From: Arion vulgaris
Taxonomy: Eukaryota > Mollusca > Gastropoda > Stylommatophora > Arionidae
NCBI GenBank assembly: GCA_020796225.1
Contig: CM036753.1
Span: forward strand, 7,001,001 to 7,065,000
Direction: 5' to 3'
Length of the DNA stretch: 64,000 nucleotides
Position 1 is the first letter of the stretch. Each line of letters starts with the position of its first letter. The position numbers and the translations under genes are program-made. Positions 1-11,029 of this stretch are shown here, piece by piece. The notes below the pieces were generated by a model. That model did not search any database, had not been told where the DNA came from, and saw nothing but the letters and a program-made list of their open reading frames with translations.

Positions 1-172
1 GGAGGTTTGGCTGAAATCGGATGCATGTGTCCTAAATGTATAGAAGTCTATGCTTTTAGGGCCTACCAAACCAATGTGCAACGTATACACGTTCTTGGCA
101 AAGATCAAACATATCACAAAGAGTGATTAAAATTGGTCGTAAGAACGAACGCAAAGAAGAAGAAGAAGATAT
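1..172 (+). mobile_element. SINE-A copy, cut by window edge
   Basis: Dispersed repeat ending in an AAGAAGAAGAAG tail. The same text recurs at 26249-26511 (-) and 40172-40414 (+), including the stretches around CGTATACACGTTCTTGGC and AAGAACGAACGCAAAGAAG. Non-coding retroposon (inference from dispersal, simple tail and target duplications at sister copies). The 5' part lies outside the window. Confidence 0.75.
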
Positions 173-244
173 CACAAACTCACTGACATGAAACGGATTT
201 TCGTAACCGTTAAACTGGGAATAAGAGAGAGCGGATGAACTATT

Positions 245-440
245 TTTTTGAATCTAGAAGTACTTGAGTTTTCAGCTCTTCGGCTCGGTGCCATAGACAT
301 CGTAACCATTCAGTTCGATGCCACAAATACCATAAATCTGGAGAACCTGTGGCTTTTCAGCCAGCCTGCGGAATTGAACCGTACTCACAGGGGGCTTGTC
401 ACCCATTCTAAGATAGCTGGGGTATGTGAATGGGATGGAC
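245..440 (-). mobile_element. SINE-B copy (tRNA-like)
   Basis: Shares a core (TTCAGCTCTTCGGCTCGGTG, then a block ending near GCGGAATTGAAC) with copies at 14935-15165 and 62040-62245. Read on the - strand, the right part resembles a tRNA with a B-box-like GGTTCAATTCC, so the transcribed strand is probably minus. This copy is the most diverged of the three. Confidence 0.65.
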
Positions 441-738
441 AATAGTCGCATACCACAGCAAGTGTTGTTCTGTGACCTTTGGAGGAAGAGGCGCCAAGGC
501 AGATCCCTGCTCAGATATAAGGATGTCTGCAAGGACTCAATGAAGAACTTTACTATCTGACCCAATAAATGGGAAAAATTAGCTGATGACCTAATTATGT
601 GGAGAACATTACGCAAAGGTACAGAATCTTTTGAAGAGAGACTTAGGAATGTACTGAAAGGCAAGAGAGACAAGCGCAAACTCAGAAGTTGTCACAATAA
701 ACACTTGGCAATTGACCGTCTGTAAAGATGAAAAGGAC

Positions 739-764
739 CATATATATATATATATATATATATA
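739..764. repeat. (TA)n microsatellite
   Basis: Uninterrupted TA dinucleotide run just upstream of the first Cdc25 exon visible here, in the intron preceding it. Confidence 0.9.
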
Positions 765-947
765 CTGTTTATTTCAGTTATTTACTTATATGCATTTTTC
801 ATCTGTCCAGAGCGTTACTCTTTGTTCATGTACATTTTACTTTTCTAAAAACCATCCAACCTATTTCATTATTATTATATATATATTTACTGTTATTAGT
901 TTTCCTGTAATCAATGCTATTTTAAAAATATTTTTTCAACTATACAG

Positions 948-1081
948 AATGCTATGAATATTTATACAAGAGAAGAAGTGGTTGAGAAATATCTGAAAGT
1001 GCCGCTATCTTCGAAAGATCCAAACAAGAGGATCATCCTGGTCTTTCATTGTGAATTTTCATCAGAGAGAGGACCTGGACT
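948..1081 (+). CDS. CDC25: Cdc25-like phosphatase, active-site exon (partial gene)
   Basis: Internal exon of an M-phase inducer (Cdc25/string family) dual-specificity phosphatase, which activates cyclin-dependent kinases by removing inhibitory phosphates in the nucleus and cytoplasm. Acceptor TATACAG ends at 947 and donor GTAAGT begins at 1082. Translated from base 948 it gives 44 codons plus two bases. It includes [13 protein letters not shown], the rhodanese-fold CX5R loop; the catalytic Cys codon is 1050-1052 and the Arg is six residues on. The two leftover bases join in frame to the exon at 2893. The preceding part of the domain (the usual region before GAVNL/NAMNIY) must lie left of the window, since 1-947 shows only repeats. 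The three exons together encode 130 residues. Family identity is clear from the active-site loop and tail; which paralogue it is cannot be said. Confidence 0.93.
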
Positions 1082-1154
1082 GTAAGTTGTGTGTGAAAAC
1101 TAGTTGTTGTTTTGAGATGATCTCTGCCATGTGGAAGCTGTGAATTTTGTATGT

Positions 1155-1500
1155 AATATGGAAGATGTGGTTTTATAGGAGAATGCTAACAGTCCAATGG
1201 ACTACTAAAATGCCTAATGTTGATGTATTGATAAAGGTAACGGCACAGAGAAAACTTATCAAGATAAGAAAGAGACTGTCATCGAGTTTCGGGCATGTGC
1301 AGAAAGAGAGATTTAAAACACATTGTGACAACTGGTAAAATCAATGGAAGATGATACAGTGGAAAGCAGAGAAAATTCTGGACATTCTGTCTTATGGCAC
1401 AGAAGGTTGTCAACATCCGAACTGATAGTCAGCACTACGGACAGACATTTGTGGAGGATCATGATCGCCCATGCCAGTCGGCATTGCACATGATGATGAT
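1155..1500 (+). mobile_element. LINE 3' fragment in Cdc25 intron
   Basis: Encodes a broken version of the C-terminal RT-protein tail (motif MWFYRRML, then TAQRKLIKI). It aligns with the better copy at 61531-61864 (MWFYRRMLKIPWT, TQRNLIKRIRI). It ends in a TGATGATGATG tail typical of RTE-like elements. Dead remnant. Confidence 0.7.
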
Positions 1501-1744
1501 GAATGTTGAGGTTGATGTATGTAATGTGACATTGATGTTTAGAATAAAGTTGATGTTTCTATAATTGATCTACCGAGACTGATATCGAATATCTGAATGT
1601 ACATTATCAACTGTTACAGTCGCAATGAATTTTCTGCTGTGTATCTCTGAACAGTCAAACAAGGAATAAAGTAATATTAAATGTACTCTTTGGTCTACCG
1701 CGAGGCATATTGGGAATACAGGGTTAGGTTCGTATTTTTAATTG

Positions 1745-1860
1745 ACCATCAGCATATGATAGATGTCAAAGGAAAGACTTGCCGCCTTAACCAGTACAGC
1801 CAGAGTGTTGGGTTGAAAATCAATCAGAAGAAAAGAGAAATAATGATTCTAAACATGGTC
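1745..1860 (+). pseudogene. Reverse transcriptase fragment
   Basis: The short open stretch CRLNQYSQSVGLKINQKK resembles the post-YADD helix of non-LTR reverse transcriptases (compare AQTAQRVGLKISQEKTKVM in the 52.6-54.0 kb element). It is only about 35 codons long, in the Cdc25 intron, with no flanking RT domain. Confidence 0.6.
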
Positions 1861-2224
1861 ACCCCAGCACCAATCAAACTTCCATGTCTTTTCCTTCCCT
1901 CTTCTTTTCTCCTTCTCTCTCCGTGTATACTATGTTTTATTACTGTTTATTACCATGTTCATTTACCTTCTTACTTCTACTATATTCTTTGAATCCTTTA
2001 TCTGTTGTTAGTTATTTATGATGTGGATGCAATAATTGTGATGAAGATAATAACAGCAATACAAACATGATAAAACTATGAGCATGAAAATGTGTGGAAC
2101 TATCAGTGATACAAACATTATGGAACTAACAGAACTGCAGACACGTCTTATGATATTGTAGCATTGCAATAATTTATAACAACTGAATAAAAAATTGTTC
2201 TTATCTACTTTGCGAACACTATTT

Positions 2225-2560
2225 TGATGATTATACCGTTAGACACGTTCGTATGATGAAATCGACTATTGTCTGGGACTCATCTCTGGTGCCATGTAGT
2301 GTTAAGTTGTACGGCCAGCATTCCTTTCTAGGGGGCCCATACAGGGAAAAGTCTTGCAGGACATGTTCTGTGGTTTGATCAGCAGGGACAGAGGGGATGG
2401 GGACAGTCATATCCTTTGTACCTCTGAAGTCGGAGAAGGCTCGCCTGAATGGCGAGGACACTGATAAAAGGAAAGCAAGGCTTCACGCAAAAATCAGAAG
2501 CGTCATATTGGACTACACCTGAATTCATAGCGGGCGAACGAAAAGAAAGCAGATATCCTT
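2225..2560 (+). mobile_element. Dispersed repeat family F
   Basis: The right half (ACACTGATAAAAGGAAAGCA through GAATTCATAGCGGGCGAACG) recurs, often inverted, at 10750-11020, 14395-14470, 40950-41075, 45330-45425 and 60210-60310. The left half (GATTATACCGTTAGACACG) matches 10765-10860. Non-coding interspersed repeat of unknown class. Confidence 0.6.
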
Positions 2561-2892
2561 TGTAGGTGTTTGTTCAGTCTATGTCCTGAGTTGGAAGATG
2601 ATAGTCTGTCGAGTGTGTTGAAGTCATCATTTGATAGTTTAGGTTCTTTTCTAATGTCCACGATAGCTCTTTTTTCTTCAAAGTATGTGATTTCGTTTCT
2701 ACTTATTCAATTGTGCTCCTTTTTAATGCACATTTGAAACTGAAAGCAGAGTTTTGCCATTGCTGGAGTACAAGCAACCTTCAATCAGTTTTTAAAATTA
2801 TATTTTGTTTTCTAGATTATACAACTATACTGGTTTTTTAATTTTGTAAAGGAGACTCGAAAATATGCATTTGGTTAATTTGTTTTTTGCAG

Positions 2893-3010
2893 ATTTAGAT
2901 TTCTACGTCAGCAAGATCGTGAGGCCAACAAGGACTTTTACCCATACCTACATTATCCAGAGATTTATCTGTTGGACGGTGGCTACAAGAGTTTCTATGA
3001 AAGATTTTCT
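2893..3010 (+). CDS. CDC25: Cdc25-like phosphatase, second visible exon
   Basis: The exon follows acceptor TTTTTTGCAG and ends at donor GTAAGT (3011). Its first base completes the codon begun at 1080-1081, and it then encodes 39 residues ending in phase 0. It contains [14 protein letters not shown] and the signature [17 protein letters not shown], which corresponds to the LHYPELYVLKGGYKEFF block of animal Cdc25 proteins; this block packs behind the active site. No stop, frameshift or loss of conserved residues is seen, so the gene looks functional. The preceding intron is about 1.8 kb and the following one about 3.35 kb, both filled with repeats. Confidence 0.93.
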
Positions 3011-3059
3011 GTAAGTTTTTTATACTGAGTGTTTGCTTGAATTATATCAATCTATCTAT

Positions 3060-3180
3060 ATAATCTTTGTCTCTTGAGACATAATACTTCCACAAAGATT
3101 TGTGACTGATCTGCCACTGTTCTACAATCATAGACTTCCACAAGAGATTTGTGACTGATCTGCCACTGTTCTACCTATCG
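3060..3180. repeat. Two-copy ~50-bp tandem duplication
   Basis: GATTTGTGACTGATCTGCCA and its flanks occur twice in a row within the Cdc25 intron. Confidence 0.7.
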
Positions 3181-3420
3181 TTTCCCACATCAGGTCACTA
3201 TCTTTCTAGACTTCTCTACATTTCCTTTGGGCATCAGTCTTTTTTTCCTAATCCACTGTCTATCAAAGAGCTGCCCTCACTAATGCCTCAACACACATGA
3301 CCAATCTATCTTCATCATCTTTTAATAATGATCTCCAATGATGCACAATGTGTTGTTTTAAAATCTCATTTGTTATCGTATTTGCCCAGAAAACTACTTG
3401 AATTATACCGTGGTGCTTTT

Positions 3421-3525
3421 TCTGTACAAAATATGATCACACATTCAAGTGTTACGATATGATTCTATACAAAATATGATCACACATTCAAGTGTTACGA
3501 TATGATTCTATACAAAATATGGCAT
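3421..3525. repeat. Two-copy 50-bp tandem duplication
   Basis: A 50-base unit containing CACATTCAAGTGTTACGATA is repeated twice, with a third partial copy. Confidence 0.8.
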
Positions 3526-3589
3526 AAAAAAGTGAAAATCTTATGATCGGGTTGTGTACTAGTAATTCAATATTGTTTTTCTTCTTCGA

Positions 3590-4265
3590 ATGCTCCATAT
3601 CGACCACTTGTTAACCACTTTGTATGTGATCTGAGCCTAAGAGTGATTGACGTTGTGTAGTTATCGCCTACAAGTAGGCTAGCACATCCGGTTTCTGTGA
3701 TGTTTTTATTTACTAGGTAACTTCCTAGGTCCTACATCGTAAACACGCAAACAAAGTAATATAGTTTTACAAAATCAGAACAGTGACGATAAACAGAACG
3801 TTACCAACAAGGCCTTTATCAAGCAAACGAACAAACAGGAGTGACAAATTAAATGAAACACAAATGGACACAAATACAAACGATTAAGGAAAATCTGGAA
3901 TAAAACAATAACAAATAAATGTAACACAAAAACAGGAATGGAACGGAAAGAAACAATGAAACATCTAGTAAATATAATAGAATACAAACAAGAACAGATA
4001 TTAACGTAAGAGGTAGAAACGGAAATGCACATACACAACAAATATAACTATTAAATCACCTACAACGCACAACGAATAGTTGCAGCAATAGGCAAATATC
4101 GAATAGGAAGACTGGTAAAACTGGATAACTTGAGAAGCTAGGTCCACATCAGTAAAACTTGCAGTAAAGCTAGGTCCTACATCAGTCACCTCTAACTACA
4201 TGTCTTGTAGGTCACAGTGGTACTATTCTTTGCTTCCCTTACTGGACCCAGCGGCACCTCACAGG
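3590..4265 (-). mobile_element. SINE-A2 copy split by ~430-bp insertion
   Basis: 3590-3735 and 4165-4265 are two consecutive parts of the SINE-A2 repeat on the minus strand (CTCCATATCGACCACTTGTT through CTACATC, then CTACATCAGTCACCTC). They are separated by an unrelated A-rich block (3736-4160). The phrase AGCTAGGTCCTACATCAG is duplicated near the right junction. Confidence 0.65.
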
Positions 4266-4524
4266 CATATTGTTTTCTCAAAACCATATACCAGAAGTTA
4301 AAAGTTTCCCCCACCTTTCAGTTCTATAAGCAATTCTGACAGAGTACCAATACTAAAACTACACTTGTTGTTTTGAGTTTATTTTTTTTTTACTAATAGT
4401 TCTTGTAGCTTATATTGCTCATTTACTTTATTTGTGCAGTTTAGTAATTTAGTTTTGTTTGCCTTCTCATTGATAAATCATCATTCTTCTTGAAATGTTG
4501 AGTCTATTTTACTCTTTAACTACT

Positions 4525-4700
4525 TCTTCTGCTTAATTCGCTCTACATCAACTACTTGTTAATCCAATCTTTGTGGACTGTATGCGATTTGCACTGTGAG
4601 CATGAGTAAGTTGTGCAAGTTAATCTCATACAGACCCGTAGGCCAGCATATCCGGTTTCTGCATTCTTTTTATTTGGGTTGTCTTCCTAAGTCATGGGTT
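4525..4700 (-). mobile_element. SINE-A2 copy (diverged)
   Basis: Matches the SINE-A2 right half in reverse orientation (CTTCTTCTGC, ACTACTTGTTAATCC, CCGTAGGCCAGCATATCCGG). Old and substitution-rich. Confidence 0.6.
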
Positions 4701-4982
4701 GAGGAAAAAGAAGAAAATAAAATAAGTCCATCACACTTAGCAAGCCAGAGCCTGTTAGCCGTGAGTCTCATGGTTAAAGTTTCCCAGTCTACACCACTTT
4801 GAGGTGGGGTTGACGTGTATTCTACAGGTCATCATCAGGCTGCTAATTTTCATTTGTTGCCCTTCCCAAGAGAGACTAGCCAACCCCAACTCTGCTGAAT
4901 GCAGTCAGATGCAGAAACCACATTGTAGACTTTAAACAGAGTAAATTTCTTGCAAAAACTAAATTGCACTTACCTATATTAG

Positions 4983-5513
4983 ATGGCTAGTGCTGGCATT
5001 CCAAGCATGTACACCTTACTGATTCAGCGATGTCTGAGATGGCTGGGACATGTGTGCCGTATGAGCGATGATAGAATCCCAAAGAACATTCTATATGGTC
5101 AACTCGCAACTGGTACTAGACATCATGGGCGCCCATTATTACACTTCATTGACACCTGCATGCTTGATCTAACTTCATGTGACATGGACAAAGAGCACTG
5201 GGAGCGGCTGGCCAACGCAGGCAAGCGGCTCAAAAAGAAAATAAGAAAAACACCATCACATGTGGAGGCAAAAGAAGGTGCAGAGAGAACATCCTATGTA
5301 TCAGCTTCAGTCTCCAGTTTTACCTGCAGCAACTGTGGCAAGGAGTGCCACTCCAGAATAAGCCATTACAGCCACAAGAAACGTTGTGATTCAGCGCAGA
5401 ACATACTACATGACACACACCTATTGTCTCCTGAGACAAAGGTGACGATGATGATATTAGATGTCACTACATGTCGCCCAGGTCTCACCACTGAAAGCAG
5501 AAAACTATTATAG
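4983..5513 (+). pseudogene. LINE RT-protein C-terminal fragment with zinc finger
   Basis: Open frame of 176 codons in the last Cdc25 intron. Residues 14-28 (QRCLRWLGHVCRMSD) and the following GRPLLHF and LANAGKR segments are the usual C-terminal tail of non-LTR retrotransposon ORF2 proteins. Downstream comes a C2HC-like cluster (CSNCGKEC then SHKKRC) near residues 112-134. The RT domain itself is absent, so this is a 5'-truncated relic whose frame happens to be intact; it is not a host exon. No splice sites join it to Cdc25. Confidence 0.75.
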
Positions 5514-5639
5514 AACTTCCCAACATTTCTACGAACAATCTTCCAAAGTTACAAAACAAATACAATTTTATCAACTTGGTATTGCTTGTGATTGAGCAAT
5601 CGCCCAACAATAGTAATCAACAATATTATGCTTTAACTG

Positions 5640-5830
5640 CTTGTTTAGTGGAGCACCTGGCCAAATGGTTCATGCAGGAGACCCATGTTCAATTCACGGT
5701 AAGGTCAAGGAGTTTTTTTTCTGTTGGAGCATTATGGAAAATCATAACCTAAACAGTTTGGCTGCGACTAAACTAGCCACACAATCATTAAATTCCACCA
5801 TCATACAAAGCGGTACTACAGGCGGTAATT
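5640..5830 (+). mobile_element. Dispersed repeat family G
   Basis: Shares ATAACCTRAACAGTTT, CATTAAATTCC and adjacent blocks with 41465-41630. The left part (GGTTCATGCAGGAGACC, GTTCAATTCACGG) looks B-box-like. Probable tRNA-derived SINE seen in two diverged copies. Confidence 0.5.
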
Positions 5831-6361
5831 ACAGTTAAAAAAAAAACTTTGTTTATTTGATTTGTCTTTTCTGTTGTTGATAATACCATCATCATTGCAC
5901 ATCAATGAAAGAGATTGGAGCACCTATGGACATGTCCGGAGTGCAATGAAGATATTCCAAACTGAAACATCAATGAATTATCATGTGTGCTTTGATCTTT
6001 ATTTTGTACAGGAATACCTCAAGTTGTAAAGCGTTAACTCCATAGCACATTTTAAAGATGGTGTAAATTGTGTTGATTTTGATTCTTAAATTGACAATTA
6101 TTTTTGACCGGTAGTAAAGTTTCAGCCTACTCCTTGCAATTTTAAATTGTGAATGGTTCTTTTACATGCTTAACTTGAACACAAAACCTACTTTTTTTAT
6201 TGTCCATCTTCGATAGATCTAGGAACCTGATCTCACTAAACCTGCTCACTATTACTGCATAATCCTTTCCTTTCTTCAACTTCTCTCTCTCGTATTCACA
6301 CACACTGTTTTACCCATATAATTCTTACTTGTACACTAATTAGAAAATGTTTATCTCACAG

Positions 6362-6502
6362 CACCTGTGTGAGCCCAGAACCTACAAGACAATGTTTGAC
6401 AAAAATCACTCAGAGGATTTACGCAAGTTCCGTGCTAAGAGCAAGTCATGGTTGGATGAGAAAGTTCAGATCCGGTCAGGAGTCAGAAACCTCAAGTTTT
6501 GA
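6362..6502 (+). CDS. CDC25: Cdc25-like phosphatase, terminal exon
   Basis: Final coding exon: acceptor TTATCTCACAG, then 46 codons and a TGA at 6500-6502. Residues begin HLCEPRTYKTMFD and continue DLRKFRAKSKSW. These match the CEPxxYxxM and LxKFRxKSxxW stretches that close the Cdc25 catalytic domain and form its C-terminal helix, which helps dock the CDK/cyclin substrate (family knowledge). The tail after SKSWLDEK is short and ends RNLKF, as is usual for the family. The exon starts in phase 0 and so joins exactly to the exon ending at 3010. Confidence 0.93.
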   Translation, partial: HLCEPRTYKTMFDKNHSEDLRKFRAKSKSWLDEKVQIRSGVRNLKF

Positions 6503-7245
6503 TATTTTTTTTAAGCACTGTATGATGGCATATGTCCCTGTTTGAGATATTATAAAGAATTCTACACATATTTTGTAAGCCCATTGTGACTGGAAAACCC
6601 ATGGTAGAAATGCCATCATGCAGTGTCTCATTTGCTCATTTGTGATTTTATAATCAACTTTCTTGTCTTATTGTATACATTTCAGGGTGATTTTAAGATA
6701 GATTTTACTACTACTATATACCCTAAGTAGACGTCTGCTTGAATGATTTAAATGGTTAATTTAAGTGTGAAAGGCAGTTCAGTGGCCTCATCATATTCTC
6801 CCATCTCCGATATGTTTTATATTTATCTATTATAAATGAGCAAAGACAATTGGCGCATGTGACATGAAATAATAAACATTTTTATAATAAGCAAAGCATT
6901 TTAAATTTATATAATTTGGCAAAGACAAAAGACATTATATGGATAATCTGGATATGTATATTATATTATGAAATTTTATTTTTCATAATTTTGAGAATTG
7001 TATGTTTGTAAAAAAAAATAGAACAGTTTGAGAAGTGTCCCACATTTAGCAGTTGCTGTCGTACTTTCATTGTCACTTATCGATTTTTCTTCCATTTGTT
7101 GAAAAATTTGCTTTCTGTGTGAGTGGATGCAGTCTAACAAACATGCTTTTAGTTACTGTACCTTTTTTTTTTTATTATATGTAAACTTTAAAATAAAATT
7201 GACGATTTAAACTCATTTCTGGTTTTTTTTTTTGGTGGGGGGAGT
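6503..7245 (+). terminator. CDC25: Cdc25 3' UTR and poly(A) site
   Basis: About 690 bases of AT-rich sequence follow the stop codon. A canonical AATAAA lies at 7192-7197, followed within about 25-45 bases by a T-run and a TTGGTGGGGGG stretch, the expected U/GU-rich downstream element. Weaker A-rich hexamers occur earlier (near 6868). No open frame of note. Confidence 0.7.
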
Positions 7246-8450
7246 TAATATTAATTTAAATTTGTAGATCATATTTTTCAGAATTGTTTATGAGGTGTTA
7301 TTGACAAGTTCTTAGTAGTCATACCAGATACTGTATGTTTGTATTTGATGTTAAGATATCAAAGTATAATTAGTATCATATGTCATGTCCACTTAACTTA
7401 TGCATCCCTACGCTAACAGCAAGAGTGGACAGCCAACTACATCTTCCACCTGGGAATAGACAATAGACTTTATATTCTCAGTCAGATTTGTAATGCTGGT
7501 TTTATTTTAATGTATAATGTTTGTAGCATGGATCTTGGAGAAAATCTGGACAGATATTTTATTAAAAAATTGGACATGAAATTATATGAAGTCACGTAAC
7601 ATATACATAAATTATTCAATTATTATTGTGGTAATGAGGAAGACAGGGACATAGCAAGAAGTGTGGTGTGATGAGAGATGTTTTCATCAGACATAGGGAA
7701 ATACGGTTCGGCCACTTAATAAGAATACAACCAAACTCCAGTGTATACTGAGTTTTCTACAACAGAACATCAGGAAAGAAGGCGAAAGAAAGACCATGAA
7801 AAAAGATTGTTAGATGACATACCAAAATCCTGTCAAAAAGCAAAAATAGCAATCACCCAAGCCAATAGAGCAGCGCAGGACAAAAACAGAAAACCACAAC
7901 ACTTGGCAACAATGCGGTAACAGTGTGACGACAAAAGAAGGGAAATAACAAAATGTGTAGTGTTATCAGAGATGAACTTTTCATCAGATGTGGAAATAAC
8001 AGAAGTGTCTGCAATTAATACCCTTGCTTCATCTTTATGAATCTATTATTAATGATTTATATTGAACCGAAATAACACTTTATTTGACAATTAAAATCAA
8101 CAAGTGACAAAATTTACTAACCTTAATTGACGTATGCATCTTTACTGAAAGAACTTATCAATAACACTTTGCTTTTTGTTTCATATTAATATTTGTCACA
8201 GTTTAGTTGTTCATTTGATTTTCTTATATTCTTTTGAAAATATGTCAACTAGTTCAATTTCATTGAAAGTTTTACAAATTGTATATCATGCTGCTTTGAG
8301 ACTTTTGTTCATTTTTGGTCATTAGAGTATTATAAGAATGTGTGGAGACCTAGAAAAGGAACTCCAGTCTAGATGTGTTATTCTGATGGTCATCGTACCA
8401 CAACGCTCATACAATCTCAGTTTAGATGTATTGTTATTGGTTATTGAACT
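7246..8450. other. Intergenic, mostly unrecognised
   Basis: AT-rich spacer after Cdc25. The only recognisable piece is a possible eroded LINE 3' end at about 7640-7930 (+ strand; fragments such as FIRHREIRFGHLIRI resemble the GHxxR tail of ORF2 proteins). The rest shows no gene, repeat array or structured element that I can support. Confidence 0.5.
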
Positions 8451-8479
8451 GAGATCAGATTTCATAACATTTGGTTTGA

Positions 8480-9015
8480 CCTGTAAATGACTTCTTCTTC
8501 TTCTGCATTCTCACTAGATTGAGATTTGGATTCTCTAAAAAGGCAGCTGTCTGCCTCAGATTATCAGTCACGCCATACAGTTTGTCTTGGACGCTAGTGT
8601 AAGTGGACCACCTCTTTTCAAGTCTGCACTCTGGGGTCAGTTCTGTATGATACAATTCCTATGATTTCTGCATTCCCCGTTTGTGCCGACCTCTTCTTGC
8701 GGTAAGTTTTGGCCACCCTTGTGATGGTAGGTCTGACATTCTTACTGCGTGGCTAAATCTCAAGCCAGATTGGCGACCGTAGAATCCGTTATCCCATTCC
8801 TCATTGTGAGGGGTCGTTACACCATGTTATGCGCCTTACGGCCTGGTGCATCCGTTATCTGCAAGCAATTGTTTCAGGTTAGCATTCCCTAGTGGACAAA
8901 TGCATCAGATTTCAACCAATCCTCCTTAGTCCCTCTTACGACATGCGTGTCAGGTAACAGTGGTTCTATTCTTTACACCCCAAATTTGGGCCCTGGTAAC
9001 CACTTGGGCGGTAAA
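8480..9015 (-). mobile_element. SINE-A long variant
   Basis: A minus-strand copy of a ~500-bp relative of SINE-A; its sister is at 33718-34209. Shared pieces include TTCTCACTAGATTG, CATACAGTTTGTCTTGGA, CCATGTTATGCGCCTTACGG and the SINE-A 5' end (CCCAAATTTGGGCCC, read here near 8980). The extra ~300 bp between tail and body distinguishes it from the short SINE-A copies. Confidence 0.75.
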
Positions 9016-9364
9016 TGACTTGAGATCAAAAGAAGAATATTGCATTTCAGAAATGACTAACTGAGGGACACACAGAACAACACAACTAAATTGTTAAGAG
9101 CTTTCATCTTTTCTATTGCTACATATGTCCATGAGATCAGAACACGTAGCAAATTTGCTGATTACATCAATACCTAGGATAAGGATACACGAACCGGTTA
9201 GGGATCGAGGTAAGGATGCTCATACTGGTTGGAGATGCAGTTAAAAAAAGAAGCATACTGGGATGACAGTTGCATGTTTTTTTAAATTTAATGTCTGAAA
9301 TATATGGTTTTGATTATTGGTTTTGTTTGTGTTTATTTGTACAATATTTGTTGTCATTAGCTCA

Positions 9365-9565
9365 TTTATATTCAGTTTCTCAACTCAGTTTATATTCAGT
9401 TTCTCAACTCAATTTATATTCAGTTTCTCAACTCAATTTATATTCAGTTTCTCAACTCAATTTATATTCAGTTTCTCAACTCAATTTATATTCAGTTTCT
9501 CAACTCAATTTATATTCAATTTCTCAATTTATATTCATTTTCTCAACTCAATTTATATTCAGTTT
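9365..9565. repeat. 24-bp minisatellite, ~8 copies
   Basis: The unit contains TTTATATTCAGTTTCTCAAC plus four bases. Because 24 is divisible by three, the array stays open and would read as an 8-residue peptide repeat; there is no start context, codon bias or splice signal to suggest a gene. Confidence 0.9.
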
Positions 9566-9877
9566 TAAAGCTTAATGCAAGCAACACATTAAATTTGTGA
9601 ACTGACAATTCTGTAAGGAAATGAACTCCAATGTTTGTATTCTGAATGTGTCAACATTGGCATCATGTCCTTTAGTTTCTAACTTAAAACTTCCATCTGG
9701 TGCAGTTACATCATTCTAAACGGATTGTGTAGTCACCATCAGACACACACTAGAGTTGTCACAGCACATAAGTGGTGCTGTTGTTTTCATTGTTTGTGAT
9801 GGACAACATTTTGTTATAATTCTGTACTAGTCTTGTTAGCTAATGATATATGGTCTCACGGTTGTGTGGTAGTAGTC

Positions 9878-10028
9878 ACAATCATGTGGGCTGTCCCTCA
9901 ATCATGTGCGTGCTTGTACAATCATTGGGCTGTCCCTCAATTATGTGGGCTCTCATACAATTATGTTGTTGCCCCTCATCATGTCAGTCCTCGTACAATC
10001 ATGCAGGTCCTCACAGTCATGCAAGCTG
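9878..10028. repeat. ~19-22-bp degenerate minisatellite
   Basis: About eight imperfect units around AATCATGTGGGCTGTCCCTC, alternating with a CTTGTAC/CTCATAC-ending variant. Confidence 0.7.
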
Positions 10029-10290
10029 CAACGCAACCTGTTTATTGCACTATAAATTTCATCCTATCTTAATTGCTTTGAACATTTTATATGGTGTATG
10101 TATAAATATATATGTGGTTGTGTAGGAACCATACTTCTCAGGGAGCTGGCCATTACACACTATTTACTTACTTTATTCATGTAATCAAGACTTTATATGT
10201 CTTATGTTACATACAGTCCCAGTATTCCTAGTATTAATGTTATGTTTTATTGTAATTATTGTCATATAGCAGCTATACACTACATTTTAG

Positions 10291-10431
10291 TTTGCATGTC
10301 TGTATCCAAGTTTCATGTCTGTATCAAGTTTACATGTCTGTATCCAAGTTTGCATGTCTGTATCCAAGTTTGCATGTCTGTATCAAAGTTTCATGTCTGT
10401 ATCCAAGTTTGCATGTCTGTATCCAAGTTTA
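10291..10431. repeat. 20-bp minisatellite, ~7 copies
   Basis: Unit around GCATGTCTGTATCCAAGTTT, with one-base deletions in some copies. Confidence 0.88.
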
Positions 10432-10749
10432 TGTGTTTTCTGTCAAAAAGGAAAGATGCCATGTATGTTATAGTGTTCAGTGCCATTTGAAATGACCTAC
10501 TTTTTGATGTTTGTTGTAGAGACTGATCCACAGTCTGTATCATATATTTTGAAGTTGTTACATATTGTGAAGATGTTAGCTATTCTTACGCTCATATTAG
10601 TGCAGGCTCGAATCGGCTAAATTTAAGAAATTTATATAACTATAAAATCATATACACTTTATAATGTATAGAAATTATTTATGTTAATATCAGAACAACA
10701 TAATGAGATGATTTGGCTGTTTGGAGACAATTATAAATTATTCATATTC

Positions 10750-11020
10750 TACATATCGATATTTGGATGATTATACCATTAGATGTGTTTTTATGATGAA
10801 GTCAACTGCTGTCTAGAGCTCATCTCTACGGCAGTGCAGTTTTGAATGTAGTGCCAACTTCTTCTTGCGCTCTCCCGCTATGAATTCAGGCGTAGTCAGG
10901 GCACTGGTATGACTTTTAACTGATTGTTGCTGGAAGGCATGCTTTCCTTTTCATCAGTGTGCCTCGCCATATAGGCGTGCCTTCTCCACCTTCAGAGGCC
11001 ATGACTTATCTAAGACAGAC
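10750..11020 (-). mobile_element. Dispersed repeat family F
   Basis: GATTATACCATTAGATGTG matches the 2.2-kb copy. The following CTATGAATTCAGGCGTAGTC through CCTTTTCATCAGTGTGCC is the reverse complement of the family F core. Confidence 0.6.
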
Positions 11021-11029
11021 TCAGTAGAT

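Noticed and set aside
9270..9575. LYSVSQLN repeat protein
   Set aside because: 24-bp minisatellite with no splice sites or start context.
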